Counted from the first letter of the stretch, positions 13,801 to 23,705 are shown. The stretch is DNA of 64,000 nucleotides from Cryptocoryne crispatula var. balansae (GCA_036172225.1 CM069933.1:1590001-1654000); one strand, 5' to 3'. Translations and numbers: made by a program. The notes: generated by a model not told the origin, from the letters alone.

Positions 13801-16800
13801 TAATGAATTGTGGCCTTAGCCATCTTCAAGAAAAAAACTCTAGGTTTGGAGAGAGCTTTATTTAATTTATATATGTGTGCAACATTTGCATGTATCTGTA
13901 TGTATATATGTATGCATGCACATATGTGTTTATGTAGATATGTTATATGTATGTGTGTATGCATACATGTTTAGTTGATAGACTAGGTGAGAAGACAATA
14001 ATGAGTGACAAAAAAATCATGAGCCTTTTAGTACATAATTTTTGAAGGTGTCAAATGCCATAGTTCCATTAATGCAAAATAATTAGCAAAAGGTTTACAA
14101 CAGACTGAACAAAAAATAAAAGTAAAAGATGACTCAAAAACAAAAGGGCTAGAAGACATCTACTGAAAAGGTAGCTGTCCAATGAGTACAACCACATTAG
14201 AAACTTTTTTTCCGATAAAAGAATTTGGTAGAGAAAATCCCTTGGTCCACACGTGTACCAAAGTGTACAAAAAACATTCTTTGACGAATCATGCCACCAA
14301 AAATAAAGATTGAGCTAGTGTTAGAAAAGAAATCATCAAAAACACTCTTGTACCTAGATCTCCAAATGGAACATAAGATAGCTGGCAATGCAAGGCCCCA
14401 CTCATTCTTATCCTCCACCTAAGGATTAAGCTTGTTCCATGAATTCAACAAGGACTCTTAAGTCACTGCGCAGGCGAACCTTAAATTCCAGCTTTTAAGC
14501 AAAGTCAGAATAATACCACAATGAAGAAACAAGTTCTCCAGGCATGATTTGCAGGATCAGTATAGGCTGATTGGGAACTATGATCCAACCCCGGAAATAT
14601 TCTAGGATCGGTCCCAATCTGTCAAACCGGGACCAAATCGGCCTGAATCAGCCATGAAGACATAGGGTGGCTCCCTATGGTGGAGGTGGTGCTTACATGC
14701 CATCTCCCGACACCCATCCGAACACAATGGGTCAGATTGACACCAGAACCCACCAATGTTCCATCATCTTTTATTTGTTTGCTTTTTGTGCTTTTGGAAG
14801 AGCCAGTCCAGACCGATTTTAGATGGGTTTTTGTTCCCCTCAGATCGGTTGATTCACCTATCTGGCCTTCCTTGACTCCAGGACCTCAATCCACATTCCA
14901 CAGAACACACAAATTTGCAATGTCAATAAGAATGTCTTGTACAGTTTGACTTCAGACCATTGTTGAAAAAGATGCCGCCTTGACGCGCTGAGGCATACAC
15001 CTCAGGGCAAGGTGCATCACCTCCTAAACCTTGTTGAGATTTATGTCACATTGGCAAAACATGAGGTGCACAGCTGTATCCCAATCAGGCATTGTGAGGT
15101 GCAGAGGCATCAAGGCGGTGCCAATGCATCAATCTTAAAGGATATACATAGAAAGAGAGGGGTTGTGTGTACCAACAAGGCATCGCCATGCCAATAAACT
15201 GTCTATGCATGCAAAGAAAATTTTTCCTTTTTTTAATACTTTTTTGCTGAATCTATAGAATTTACTTCAATGTAATATGTTTATATAAATAAAAATAACA
15301 AGTATATAACAGTTACGAGTATTGGAAGCCCTGGTTGGACTTAAATGCAAAAATATATATATACTCCATTTGTATACTCCAAAGTATTGTTCAAATTTTG
15401 TTTATTCATAAATGCAAAAGCATAAACAGTTTACAACTGATTATATTTCATTTTGATGTTAGCCTTTTATAAAGTGCATGGATTACATGATTATTTATTT
15501 AAATGTTAATAGATTATATATTTTTCTTCTAATTAAGACAAATGCCGCTTGTGTCTTGTGTGGCTTCGGGCCTTCGGCAAAACACCTCCAAACTGCCTCG
15601 AGACTTTATTAGCATTGCTTTGAATGGTAACCTTGGTCTTTGCAATTTCTGTGGGAATATCCAAAATGTCTAATCTTCCATGGAAGAACAGAACCCATAC
15701 TTCCCTCCACCAATCAACCTCTCCCCCTTCAAAGTTTGGCTTAAGACAAGCTTATTCCACATAAAGGGTAGAAGATTTGTCAGAAATTCATACTAAACTA
15801 TCTGCAACTGACTCCTTGAAGCTGAAATATTTAAGTTTGTCCATAATCAGGTCCAACATCTTCTCTCCCTGTCCCTCTCCATCTGTATCAAACGCAACAT
15901 CCAAGTCTCCCACTTAGGCCCTATTTGTTTTGGCTTAATTGATGTCTAATCTCTAAATCGGTCAAAGATTAGACAATGAGATCTTTGATGAAACACATGA
16001 ATACAAAAGTAACTTCTTGATAAACAACTTAATATTAGGTGTTTCATTATAGTTTTTTTATTTTTGGAGGTGGATAACTAAGATTTTGTGCACCACAAGA
16101 GAGACTATAGATGAAATTACGATTTTAGACAGTTCATTAAGTCAAATCAAATGCCACCTTAGACAGCACTAAGCAACTGCCTAGTCAACTAAATTGAAAC
16201 AGCTCTCTTGTGAATGCTTAACCACCTTATTGCCTTGGCAACTATGAAGGTCTCTACAATATACATATATTAACATTGATGTATATAATATATACACTGG
16301 TACCAACAACAAAACAAATGATCTAATGAGAACAAAATAATAACCAAATAACCTAAAAGGAGCTACTTTCCGGAAAGGAGACAATGTCACTAGAAATACT
16401 CAAACTAGTGATATCAGGAGTACATAAGATTAGTTTTGGCAGCACTGGGAATTTTTAGTTCAGTAGCTTGTCTAAGTAATACCAGCGCATATTGCAAGCA
16501 AGATAATAAGACAATAGGCATTAGCCCCCCTAAGGCAAAATAGGCACAAGGACGAGCAATAGGCCGGACAAACTCACAAGAACGAAAAGCCCCTCCGTAA
16601 TCAGTCATCCAACACGGTATGGGTAAAATTCATCATTGTAACAGTTTAGTTTGTATGGCATGTTCTTCATCTTGACAGAAACCATACACGTAATAACTTG
16701 GTATGCGTCGCTGATGATTACTCAAAACATCGTGCGGTTAATCTATTATCCGAAGAGATGTGACTAACTTCGGAAACAAGCGCAAAGGCCACCGCTTGTG

Positions 16801-17164
16801 CAGCACCAGAGTGTCCTCTGATGGAACCACCGACGGTTGAATAAATAAAGCAAAACAAGGGGCGACGAACAAAACTGCGTCTAACCCGTACGCAACTCTC
16901 TTGGCTGACTGGAATGATGACTCTGGCGTCTGCACTTACGCTATTAACCGAAAAAACGCAGAACGGCGAACAGAAGCACCACACCCGATGTGCAGGCTGC
17001 AGCTACGAAAACTCGCCTGAAACTCTAGAAAATTAACTGGGAAAATAAAAAGCCGCTGACGGCATACCTTTCGCCTTCTTGAACCCTGCACCGGTGCCGT
17101 AGTTACCATTGGCGGCCGCACCTCCTGGCCTCACCCTCTTGCGACCAGCTGCCACGGAAGCCAT
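1105..17164 (-). CDS. CCCH zinc finger and KH domain RNA-binding protein (three exons)
   Basis: Coding exons, in order: 17164-17068, 12869-12809, 1870-1105 (minus strand), joined in phases 1 and 2 with GT..AG introns of 4198 and 10938 bp, giving 307 residues. Seen: three CCCH fingers, C48-x8-C57-x5-C63-x3-H67, C112-x8-C121-x5-C127-x3-H131 and C279-x7-C287-x5-C293-x3-H297; a KH domain at about residues 182-246 with its GKAG loop at 195-198; a basic N terminus (MASVAAGRKRVRPGG). Order CCCH-CCCH-KH-CCCH matches the plant family of Arabidopsis At3g12130/At5g06770 (recalled, not searched). Known for the family: RNA binding; the individual target here is unknown. Length is as expected and no frame is broken, so the gene is probably functional. 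Both introns are filled with transposon remnants. It is transcribed away from the MTK gene. Confidence 0.93.
2218..2643. mobile_element. MITE-like inverted-repeat element
   Basis: Left end GGCCCTATTTGGTAAC; right end TTACCAAACAAGCCT, whose reverse complement is AGGCTTGTTTGGTAA. The interior is AT-rich with repeats of the type TTGATATTAATA and no protein. I could not settle a target duplication, so the boundaries may be off by a few bases. It sits in intron 2 of the CCCH/KH gene. Confidence 0.55.
2644..3535. other. unassigned intron sequence
   Basis: Part of intron 2 of the CCCH/KH gene. Short open frames exist on both strands but show no family I know, and no clear transposon ends are seen. 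Confidence 0.5.
3540..5932 (+). pseudogene. LINE (L1-type) reverse transcriptase remnant
   Basis: Decayed non-LTR retrotransposon on the plus strand, read across several frames. Recognisable parts: a segment near 3720-3920 resembling the region before the RT core; ILLKLDFKKTYDKVKY at about 3945; SPLLFVLVSQVLDIMW at about 4140; the catalytic box decayed to LIVDDTLLLSS near 4270; the segment ending in a CRS-like motif near 4750; and a zf-RVT-like stretch (ACVICGKREETVDHLF) near 5430-5480. A typical 3' tail (TTGTGATCTTTTGCCATTTTC) runs into an AG-rich simple repeat. Many stops and frameshifts; not active. Confidence 0.85.
5933..5990. repeat. GAGA-type simple repeat at LINE 3' end
   Basis: Runs of AGAGAG with an inverted CTCTCTCTC near 5980, directly after the LINE 3' tail. 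LINEs often end in simple repeats, so it probably marks the tail. Confidence 0.7.
5991..6331 (+). pseudogene. second LINE 3' fragment (zf-RVT part)
   Basis: The frame reads LLSCCSCDKEEEYTNHIFIKC-like residues near 6130-6205, the zinc-binding zf-RVT region found near the C terminus of plant LINE proteins. The fragment is interrupted at 6332 by a solo LTR; the sequence after 7890 may be its continuation. Confidence 0.6.
6332..7885 (-). mobile_element. solo LTR, CCGGTTCA family (copy E)
   Basis: 1554 bp flanked by the perfect 5-bp duplication AATAG (6327-6331 and 7886-7890). On the minus strand it begins TGATGGGGACC and ends CCCGCATCA. A TATA-like TTTAAATA lies at about 7652, some 230 bp into the LTR, followed by a very GC-rich transcribed-looking part and, at the 3' end (6389-6720), many copies of CTGAACCGG. 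No gag, pol, primer site or second LTR is present, which is why I call it a solo LTR. Same family as 27209-28311. Confidence 0.85.
7226..7245 (+). repeat. run of 20 G
   Basis: An unbroken G run inside the GC-rich part of solo LTR E. It may be a quadruplex-prone site or may have an assembly-uncertain length. Confidence 0.9.
7891..8303 (+). other. possible LINE 3' remnant
   Basis: If the solo LTR is removed, this stretch continues the LINE fragment that ends at 6331. It resembles a LINE 3' untranslated tail (ends near AATGAATAG at 8157-8165) but no protein motif is clear. Beyond 8190 nothing is recognised. Confidence 0.35.
8312..8633. mobile_element. hAT-type MITE with GATCGG repeats
   Basis: Left end TAAGGAACGTGGGATTGG and right end CCGATTCCGCAATCTATG resemble the ends of the complete hAT foldback element at 26439-27165. 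Flanks GTGTGAAC (8304-8311) and ACGTGAAC (8634-8641) agree at 6 of 8 bases, as for an aged 8-bp duplication. The interior is rich in GATCGG/CCGATC words. Confidence 0.6.
8412..8934. repeat. tandem duplication of element interior plus flank
   Basis: The segment from CGGTAAGT (8412) to CTCTATAC (about 8660) is repeated at about 8662-8934. The unit contains the inner and right part of the hAT-type element and also about 28 bp of its flank (CCACTTGCTATCCTCTATAC occurs at 8641 and 8915). Confidence 0.75.
8936..9215 (+). mobile_element. LINE 3' untranslated tail
   Basis: Ends AATTGTGACCTTTTGGTCACC then TTCAAAAAGAAAAAG, the usual 3' tail of plant L1-type elements and close to the tails at about 5900 and 13810. 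No coding part precedes it. Confidence 0.55.
9216..10275. other. unassigned intron sequence with diverged GATCAG repeats
   Basis: In intron 2 of the CCCH/KH gene. 9350-9560 holds diverged GATCAGCC/GGCTGATC words like those in the hAT-type elements at 8.3, 26.4 and 58.8 kb, so it is probably an old copy. The rest shows nothing recognisable. Confidence 0.4.
10276..10385. repeat. perfect 55-bp tandem duplication
   Basis: Two identical adjacent copies, 10276-10330 and 10331-10385, each starting TGCCTAGGTGACAAGGGAGC. The unit has the GCCTAGGTGAC words found in a dispersed plant repeat also seen near 15.0 and 29.8 kb. Identity of the copies means a recent event. Confidence 0.9.
10740..11770 (+). 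pseudogene. LINE reverse transcriptase C-terminal remnant
   Basis: An 87-residue frame at 10772-11035 reads IQNIKSKLQGWKGRMLSAGG and then KIPKDICRKLENVMTRLFW and HLVKWDHVCR, the region after the RT core in plant L1-type proteins. A zf-RVT-like part follows in broken frames to about 11770. Truncated at the 5' end and disabled. Confidence 0.85.
11771..12808. other. unassigned intron sequence
   Basis: The 3'-side part (in gene sense, before exon 2's donor) of intron 2 of the CCCH/KH gene. 11830-12010 has paired words (GGTTGGGCCAG, ACACCCCTAC) like an old hAT MITE, but no target duplication was found. Confidence 0.4.
12809..12869 (-). CDS. CCCH/KH gene, exon 2 (61 nt)
   Basis: On the minus strand the acceptor TGTAACAG precedes AAGTGGAG and the donor is CAG|GTTATA. 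The exon reads (E)VESSQSVKGSKSKPCTKFFS, which joins exon 1 in phase 1 and exon 3 in phase 2 and supplies the first cysteine of finger 1. It is too short to be found as an open frame but is required by the family alignment. Confidence 0.93.
12870..13589. other. unassigned intron 1 sequence
   Basis: AT-rich. 13325-13520 has words such as GTTGTCAAGGCAGG belonging to a dispersed plant repeat. No genes seen. Confidence 0.4.
13590..13845 (+). mobile_element. LINE 3' tail
   Basis: Ends TTAATGAATTGTGGCCTTAG then CCATCTTCAAGAAAAAAA, matching the 3' tails near 5.9 and 9.2 kb. No coding part remains. Confidence 0.6.
14190..14560 (-). pseudogene. LINE C-terminal fragment
   Basis: The minus-strand frame at 14418-14197 contains LALPAILCSIWRSRYKSVF, which resembles the conserved 'IWxxRN' region near the end of plant LINE proteins. 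The frame is short and isolated, so the call rests on this motif alone. Confidence 0.55.
14950..15650. repeat. diverged dispersed repeat (GTTGTCAAGGC type)
   Basis: Begins near 14960 with TTGTTGAAAAAGATGCCGCCT and ends near 15600-15640 with CCTCGAGAC..GGTAACC words. Similar words at about 13.3, 10.25 and 29.75-30.34 kb suggest one family of degraded DNA elements. No target duplication was resolved. Confidence 0.35.
15917..16158. mobile_element. Tourist-like MITE, 242 bp
   Basis: Left end GGCCCTATTTG, right end CAAATGCCACC (reverse complement GGTGGCATTTG), flanked on both sides by TTA (15914-15916 and 16159-16161). The 3-bp TTA duplication and small protein-free body fit PIF/Harbinger-derived MITEs. 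Confidence 0.75.
16162..17067. other. intron 1 of CCCH/KH gene, promoter-side part
   Basis: No transposon ends or genes recognised. It directly follows exon 1 in the sense of transcription. Confidence 0.5.
17068..17164 (-). CDS. CCCH/KH gene, exon 1
   Basis: 97 nt; ATG at 17164-17162 in context GCCGCAATGG, donor AAAG|GTATGC. It encodes 32 residues rich in Ala, Gly and basic residues plus one base. Chosen because it joins in phase to exon 2, is GC-rich, and carries the basic N terminus usual for this family. Confidence 0.9.
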
Positions 17165-17340
17165 TGCGGCAAGCAGATCGGAATCGAGATAGCGGGACAG
17201 ATGTCGACGGAGCTGAATAGCGAGAAACGCAGCGGGATGCCGCTGGGACGGAACCCTGGGGAAGGGCGAGAGGGGATTCGACGCAGACGCGGCCTCCGAA
17301 CGGTGCCGGGAAAACCCTAGTTAGGTTTTAATTTGTTGGA
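17165..17340 (-). promoter_or_regulatory. 5' UTR and core promoter region of CCCH/KH gene
   Basis: GC-rich leader of about 150 bp above the ATG, then an abrupt change to AT-rich DNA at 17335. AAAACCCTA (17311-17319, plus strand) is a telo-box-like word often found near starts of plant housekeeping genes. No TATA box is obvious at a sensible distance. Confidence 0.55.
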
Positions 17341-17670
17341 AATACTTTATTTTCTATTAATATTAATATCAATTTTTTTGTACAAAATATTAATATCAAT
17401 ATTAATATAATATAAATTTAACTATTTAATGTATATATACCACAGAGCATCAATAGAAAAATTAATACAAGTGCATATTGATGTATTATATAATTCATGG
17501 TCTTTTGTTTATATTACAAATATCAAAATTGATATTGATAATTATTTGTATCAATATCAATTTCTAGACGTTTAATATTATCGCCAGCAATATTATTCGT
17601 ACATAAATCCTACAGTGTTTTTAAAATTTAGTTTTATTACAATTTTATATTTAAATAACAATGTTTTTGT
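17341..17670. repeat. AT-rich TATTAATATCAA repeats
   Basis: Repeated and inverted TATTAATATCAA/TTGATATTAATA words resembling the interior of the MITE at 2218-2643; probably a decayed relative. It lies just upstream of the CCCH/KH promoter. Confidence 0.45.
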
Positions 17671-17898
17671 TAAGATGTGTTTGATAACAATTACAAATTT
17701 ATATTTCCAAATAGACTCGAGGGAGTCTCGCCAAACTTTTTATCTTGTGATCTCTTACCTTGTTTGGTCACAAATGGCACACATTTTTTTGTTGACACAT
17801 CTCTCTAAATGTGACAAATTTATGTTGTTGTATTGTATTTTTATACAATTTCTTTATCATAAAAAATCTATATAAATTTATTGTGCAACCAAACACCT
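17671..17898. mobile_element. decayed Tourist-like MITE
   Basis: It has the internal GTGTTTGATAAC, the TTTGGTCACAAATGGCACAC segment and the end TGCAACCAAACACC (17884-17897) of the 325-bp family. The left end is not recognisable. Confidence 0.5.
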
Positions 17899-18279
17899 TA
17901 TTGACTTTTGATAAAATAATGACAATGCTTCCCCGTCAACAAATGTAACTTCGATATTATATTTTATAATCCTATATGTCAAGAACAAGAATGGTCAAAG
18001 GTGGATACATGTTGACCTAGCTAAACTCGACTTAGATCGAAATGTAACACCTTGATTTGTGAATATGTAAAGATAAAAATCAATAGGCTACTAACAACAC
18101 CCATTAATCATTTATAATTAATTAGTTACTTAAAAACATTTATAAATATAATTAATTAGTTACTTATAAAAAATCCACATTAAAGGAAGGAAAGGTGGTT
18201 TGATATTATATCGTGATTGATCGTATCATAAATTAAGTTTTCTTTATATAACTTTATGTTTTCGTAACAAAACTTGTTA

Positions 18280-18534
18280 AAATAAGTGTTTGGGGGCTGT
18301 TGCAAATTTATATTTTTAAAAAGATTTTTTTCTCGGACAAAAAAGAAATGTATCGTCCATCGATTTATCACCCCCTCCCCCATCTTGTTTGGTCATAAAG
18401 AGCACACATTGTTTTTTGCATTACATGCCTCCAAACACGACAATTTTATGTCATTCCATAATTCATAACTCGTCTTAATACAACTTTCTATCATGAATGT
18501 CTATATGTTATTTTGTGTAGTCAAACACCCTATT
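18280..18534. mobile_element. decayed Tourist-like MITE
   Basis: Internal words TTTGGTCATAAAGAGCACAC and the end GTCAAACACCC place it in the same family as 19396-19721; the left end is lost. Confidence 0.5.
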
Positions 18535-18837
18535 AACTTTTGATAAAATCATTTTATTTTTACCGTTGCCACTAAGCATTGTAGCTCTGCCATCGTCGCT
18601 GTCCTTGCATCTGAATCTCCTCTTTTAGGTACATATAAAGCCTAGTTCGTATAGGGTTGCCTAAGTTTAAATTTTTATTTGGTTTAACTACATTAGAGTG
18701 TGATTAGTTTGTCGATGTTATTATTTTAGTGTTTAAATTAATGTGACTTATTTGGTTGTAAAATAAAGTATTTACACCATTCGAATGAAACAATATATTA
18801 AAATAAAGTGCAAGACAATTTAGATACATATGAGTAG

Positions 18838-19290
18838 TAGGGGTGTTTACTGTTTAGCGAAAAGTCAAAATCAAATCAGTAATTTAGTTTGATTAACTAT
18901 CGATTGATTTGATTCAAATCATAAGATCTTTTGAACTAAACCAAACTAGTAAACGAAATAACTCGAATCAGACTAAATATTTATGTTTTAAGTTAGATAT
19001 ATTAATAATTTTTTAAAAATTTTTCTTATAAATAAATTTTGTTTCGAGATAAATTTTATGAGATCTAAAAACATGTACATTAAATTTTAATAGGATGTGG
19101 TTTGGAATAAACAAAAAATAAAAGTATATATTAACATGTATATTTTATCTCAACAAAATATTGTTTGAACCGTACCAAACAAGCTAAATCGAATTAACTT
19201 GGTTCGATTTGGTTTGGGATAGAAGTTAATTTAGTTTTGTTCGGGTTGGGAAAAACATCTCAAAACCAAACCAATGCGCTCCCATCACTG
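18838..19290. mobile_element. hAT-like MITE candidate
   Basis: Left TAGGGGTGTTTACTG and right ACCAATGCGCTCCCATCA are loosely inverted to each other, and subterminal GGTTCGATTTGG/ACCAAACC words are typical of plant hAT MITEs. A target duplication was not resolved. Confidence 0.4.
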
Positions 19291-19395
19291 TAGAACTTGT
19301 TGAAATTTTGATTTTTTTCCCCACAATTCTCCGGAATAAAAAAGAAGATCCTCTGAAAAATAGAGCTATAAAAATGCTCTACATGAAGATCCTAA

Positions 19396-19721
19396 TGGGG
19401 TGTTTGGTTGCATGATAATAAAGATTTTTGTTTTAATTTTTAAAAACAGTAAGAAAACTTGTTAAAAGAGGTGTTTGGTAACCATGACAATTTTATGTTT
19501 TAAAAGTGATTCTCTTCTTAAACAAACAAAGAGGGTCTCACCTCTTTCTTTTTTCTTGTGGTCCCCCCACTTTGTTTGGTCATGTGTGGTAGTTACTCTT
19601 TTTTGTAATCACATCCCTCCAAACATGATAAATTTATGTCATGAGTTGGTTCACTTTTTATTTTAATATAATTTTTTATCATGAAAGTGTACAAAAAATT
19701 ATCATGCAACCAAACACCCCA
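19396..19721. mobile_element. Tourist-like MITE, 326 bp
   Basis: Complete copy: left TGGGGTGTTTGGTTGCATGA, right TCATGCAACCAAACACCCCA, a perfect 20-bp inverted repeat, flanked by TAA (19393-19395 and 19722-19724). No protein. The inverted ends and TAA duplication mark a PIF/Harbinger-type MITE. Confidence 0.9.
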
Positions 19722-19780
19722 TAATAGTTCTAGGGTCCATTTTCATGAGAGCATAACAACTATGAAGGTGCTCAACCTTA

Positions 19781-20172
19781 TGGGGTGTTTGGTTGCATTT
19801 TATTTTTTTATATGGTTTCATGATAAAAAAAGATATCACACATTGAAACTTGACAAATTTTAAAATTAAAAACTATAAAAATATAATATTTGACAAAACA
19901 CATTATCATTTTTAGAAATGATGGTAAGGTGTTTGGTGCATAAATGAAAAGTCGCTTATGTAGCACATGGGTTAGGTTTGTGGACCATGTGCATTGGTTG
20001 TGCCCTTTTGAAAAAAACAATACCTCTTTTTTTCTCCATCACGTGGAGGAGGGTGAAAAAAATTTTAAGATAAAAAATTGTAACACATGCCAAACACTTT
20101 TAAAATAAACTTTTACTATAATTTTTAAAAATTAAAATAAAAATGCTCATTATCATGCAACCAAACACCTCA
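19781..20172. mobile_element. Tourist-like MITE, 392 bp variant
   Basis: Ends TGGGGTGTTTGGTTGCAT and ATGCAACCAAACACCTCA, flanked by TTA (19778-19780 and 20173-20175). The interior differs from the 325-bp copies, so it is a separate subfamily with shared ends. Confidence 0.85.
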
Positions 20173-20505
20173 TTAACCATCTAAAGGAGGTGCTCGATTT
20201 CAACTTTAACAACTTTGTCAAGTATTTCAAGAGGATTCCAATATACTCACATTTTTGCGTATATATCCCTTTCTCATCCTTTTTTGAACTGAATGATATG
20301 CTTATATTGACTGTTTCTCCGAAGAAAACATGTATTCCCCTTGCCAAAAGGTGAATAGATGGGAAATATTCACCAAAGTGATGGAGTTCCAATCATATAT
20401 AAACAGTGTGTATTCTACTGATTTATGCGTGTGGATTGAACACCCACTGTAGCGTAAAGTCTTCAAATTAAGATTTATGTGTGATATAGTGGATGTAGAA
20501 CTTAA

Positions 20506-20828
20506 CGGGGTGTTTGGCTGCATGATAATGAATATTTTTATTTTAACTTTTAAAAATTATAAGAAAACTTGTTAGATGAGGTGTTTGGCAACCTTGACAA
20601 TTTTATGTTTTGAAAGTGATTTTCTTCTTAAATAAGAAAGAGGGTCTCGTCTCTTTCTTTTTCCTCGAGGTCTCTCCACTTTGTTTGATCATGAACGATA
20701 GCAACTCGTTTTTTTTTATCGCATCCCTCCGAACATGATAATTTTATGTCATTGATTAGTTCATTTTTGTTAATATAAATTTTGACCGTGAAAGTCTACA
20801 AAAAATTATTGTGCAGCCAAACACCCCA
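20506..20828. mobile_element. Tourist-like MITE, 323 bp
   Basis: Ends CGGGGTGTTTGGCTGCAT and GTGCAGCCAAACACCCCA, with TAA on both sides (20503-20505, 20829-20831). The interior matches the copies at 19396 and 22713 in the same orientation. Confidence 0.88.
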
Positions 20829-20893
20829 TAAGAGTGTTATCTTATCTGTTCAAGATGAAGTCACTAAAAATAGAATGGTTATGTTTTTTAAGT

Positions 20894-20928
20894 TCACAGT
20901 AGTATATATATGAAGTGTACTACTGTGA
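20894..20928. repeat. short hairpin
   Basis: TCACAGTAGTA and its perfect reverse complement TACTACTGTGA are separated by 13 bases. Function unknown. Confidence 0.6.
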
Positions 20929-21134
20929 TGCAGTTGAGCATGGATCATACAAGCAAGCTTCTGGATGGCATGGATGGTTGGGACAAGGAGTAAATGTGAG
21001 AGTCACCATAAATTCCAATGTTACGAACCCCAAGCAGTGTGCACTCCATCTGAAAGAGTATTCTAGAGTGTCGAATTGCACTATTGGAAAAAAAATTAAT
21101 GGGATACTTTAAGACTGATATGTGAGTGCATAAA

Positions 21135-21300
21135 TCAAGTTGAGCTTGGCTCGGTTGGCAACACCTGCTCCGAGGGAGAGCAGGGCCGGGTTTGCCTCCC
21201 GGCGGCTGCAAGTCGGGCGCCCCACGTAGGGGGGGGGGGGTTGTGGGGATCGAGACGACTTGTCATTCTTCTATTTATTGTTTACTACTCATAATTGTCT
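21135..21300 (+). mobile_element. possible SINE (tRNA-like head)
   Basis: TGGCTCGGTTGG near 21147 resembles a pol III A box, followed by a short GC-rich part and a run of 13 G at about 21228. A B box is not clear and the tail is not diagnostic, so this is tentative. Confidence 0.25.
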
Positions 21301-22157
21301 CATAATCGTGTCATATTTAACTGATAATAATTATTGTTAGGTGAAGTTTCAGACAAGGTGTTAGTTACATCTTGGTTGAGATTTACTTCGTATTATTATT
21401 ATTATTATTGTTGTTGTTTATTTTGTACTTCATATTTTTCGTCATGGAATAGTTTAATTAAGCATTAGACAAACATGGCGAAGACCATTATAATTAAGCC
21501 GTCGCTATAAGTTTGATCGTCATCAATTGTAGCCGTCCTCGGTGTCTAGTTGGCGATGGCTTCTAACCCGTCTTGAATAGAGTTATTAGCAACGTTCTTC
21601 CTTTAAACCGTCGCAAATATTACCGATGACTAACTTATCTGTGACGACGGGGCGAAACCTTTGAAGCAGTCCCAAAATCATTTCGGTGACAACATCTCGC
21701 TCCGTGACAATGCCACCAACTATTTCTTCTTGTACTACTGACTATTGCCTTGCTTGATCCTCTAATTAATACGACTCGTTGACTTTGGTCATGACTTAGG
21801 TTGCGAGTTGATATTACAACTGATTTTGACATGGTTATTTGATCATCTCCGTAATAAAGTCATTGTCTTTACAACGAGTCCCATGGGTGCAAACTAATCG
21901 ATACCCTCCCACAAGGAACTCGAAACTCGACTCGATTGAAATGTAACTCTGACTCAATTTTGTTTGTTTAGCAAACATGGCTGAACGAAGAAATAAAGCT
22001 CGATTCCTCGAACAAGTAGAGTTGGATCGTACTCTTACTCGGCTCGATAAATTAAAAATATTTAGATTAAATATTTTAAAAAAATATTGATACTGAGTTG
22101 CATAAATGAGTTTGTATCGACAAATCAAACTTGTCTAGCCTAGGTAACAAATCTTAA

Positions 22158-22486
22158 TGTGGTGTTTGGTTGCATGATAATTTGCCGTACACTTTCGCGA
22201 TAAAAAATTATATTAAAATAAAAAGTGAACCAACTCATGACATAAATTATCATGTTCGGAGAGATGTGATAACAAAAAAGAGTTACTATCATTCATGACC
22301 AAACAAAGTGGGGGACCACAAGAAAAAAGAGAGAGGTAAGACCCTCTTTTTTTGTTTAAGAAGAAATCCACTTTCAAAACATGAAATTGTCATGCATGGT
22401 TGTCAAACACCTATCTTAACAAGTTCTCTTATCATTCTTAAAAATCAAAATAAAAATATTTATTATCACGCAACCAGACACCCCCA
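22158..22486. mobile_element. Tourist-like MITE, 329 bp, inverted
   Basis: Ends TGTGGTGTTTGGTTGCATGA and ATCACGCAACCAGACACCCC, with TAA on both sides (22155-22157, 22487-22489). The interior is the reverse complement of the copies at 19396, 20506 and 22713. Confidence 0.88.
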
Positions 22487-22554
22487 TAAGTTTGGCACAA
22501 CATCTTAACTTATTTGTAAAAATTCTAACTCTTACTCCAACTCCAACTCGAACT

Positions 22555-23270
22555 CACGTAAAATAAACTACTCGACTTTGAACCAAATATTACGTAGCTT
22601 CACCGGACTGGTTCGCACCTGGTGCCACTGATGCAAACTTCTGTTAGTCTAAGTTTGAACAATAATTTATTTTATTTATATTTTTTTACCGTAAGTTTAA
22701 CTGGAACCCTTATTGGGTGTTTGGTTGCATGATAATTAAAGTTTTTGTTTTAATTTTTAAAAATTGTAAGAAAACTTGTTAAAAGAGGTGTTTGGGAATC
22801 ATGACAATTTTATATTTTGAAAGTGATTTTCTTCTTAAACAAAAAAAAGGAGTCTCACCTTTTTCTTTTTTCTTGCGGTCCCCCACTTTGTTTGGTCATG
22901 TGTGGTAGTTATTTTTTTTTGTAATCACATCCCTCCAAACATGATAATTTTATGTCATGAGTTGGTTCACTTTTTATTTTAATACAATTTTTTATCATGA
23001 AAGTGTACAGAAAATTATCATGCAACCAAACACCTCATTATAAAATAAATTACTCGACTTCGAACCAAATATTATTTAAGTCCGCTGGAGAGGTTTGCAC
23101 ATGGTCGTACACATACAATCGCCTGCAAGTCAGTTTGAACAATAATTTAAATTATTTATAAAAGTTATAACTCGAACTCGTACTCTTATAAAATAAATTA
23201 CTCAAGTTTGAACCGAATCTTACTTGGTCTACGAGTTAGGTTTGAACAATAATTTAACTTATTTGTAAAA
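22555..23270. repeat. diverged repeats around a MITE
   Basis: Words AAAATAAATTACTCGACTT and GAACCAAATATTA recur near 22560, 23042 and 23192, and again near 23720 close to the MTK start. Tandem copies of about 150 bp, split by the MITE at 22713. Their nature is unknown. Confidence 0.5.
22713..23037. mobile_element. Tourist-like MITE, 325 bp
   Basis: Ends TTGGGTGTTTGGTTGCATGA and TCATGCAACCAAACACCTCA, flanked by TTA (22710-22712, 23038-23040). Closest in body to the copy at 19396. Confidence 0.88.
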
Positions 23271-23291
23271 ATATATCAACTATAGTTCTAA

Positions 23292-23697
23292 TTAGGAATG
23301 TAAACTAAGTTCGATATTTTTACATTTCGATTTCAATAAAAATTAACAGATTTGAAATTTAATTTTATATCTCATAAATTATCAGAATTAGAATCGAATA
23401 TTTGGATGATCTATTGAAATCAAAAGTGAAATCAGTTGATTCTGTTTTTATTAATCTAATCTTGATAAAAAATAATTATATATAAATAAAATTAAATATA
23501 GTATATAAAATAATAAAAATAAAATTTTAAGAAGATTATAGTAAATTTTAATAATTTTATGTAATTTATTTATTTATTTTTATATAAAATTTAATATTTA
23601 ATATATATTTCAGAATTTATCAACTTCGATTTTGATTTCGATTTCGTTATCGAAAATCGAATTGCGATGATTTTGCTATTGACCCGTTCACGATTCT
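23292..23697. mobile_element. hAT-type MITE, 406 bp, in MTK 5' flank
   Basis: Flanked by the perfect 8-bp duplication AGTTCTAA (23284-23291 and 23698-23705), the mark of a hAT-type insertion. Ends TTAGGAATGTAAAC and CCCGTTCACGATTCT are weakly inverted. AT-rich, no protein. Its right edge lies only 264 bp from the MTK start codon. Confidence 0.75.
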
Positions 23698-23705
23698 AGT
23701 TCTAA

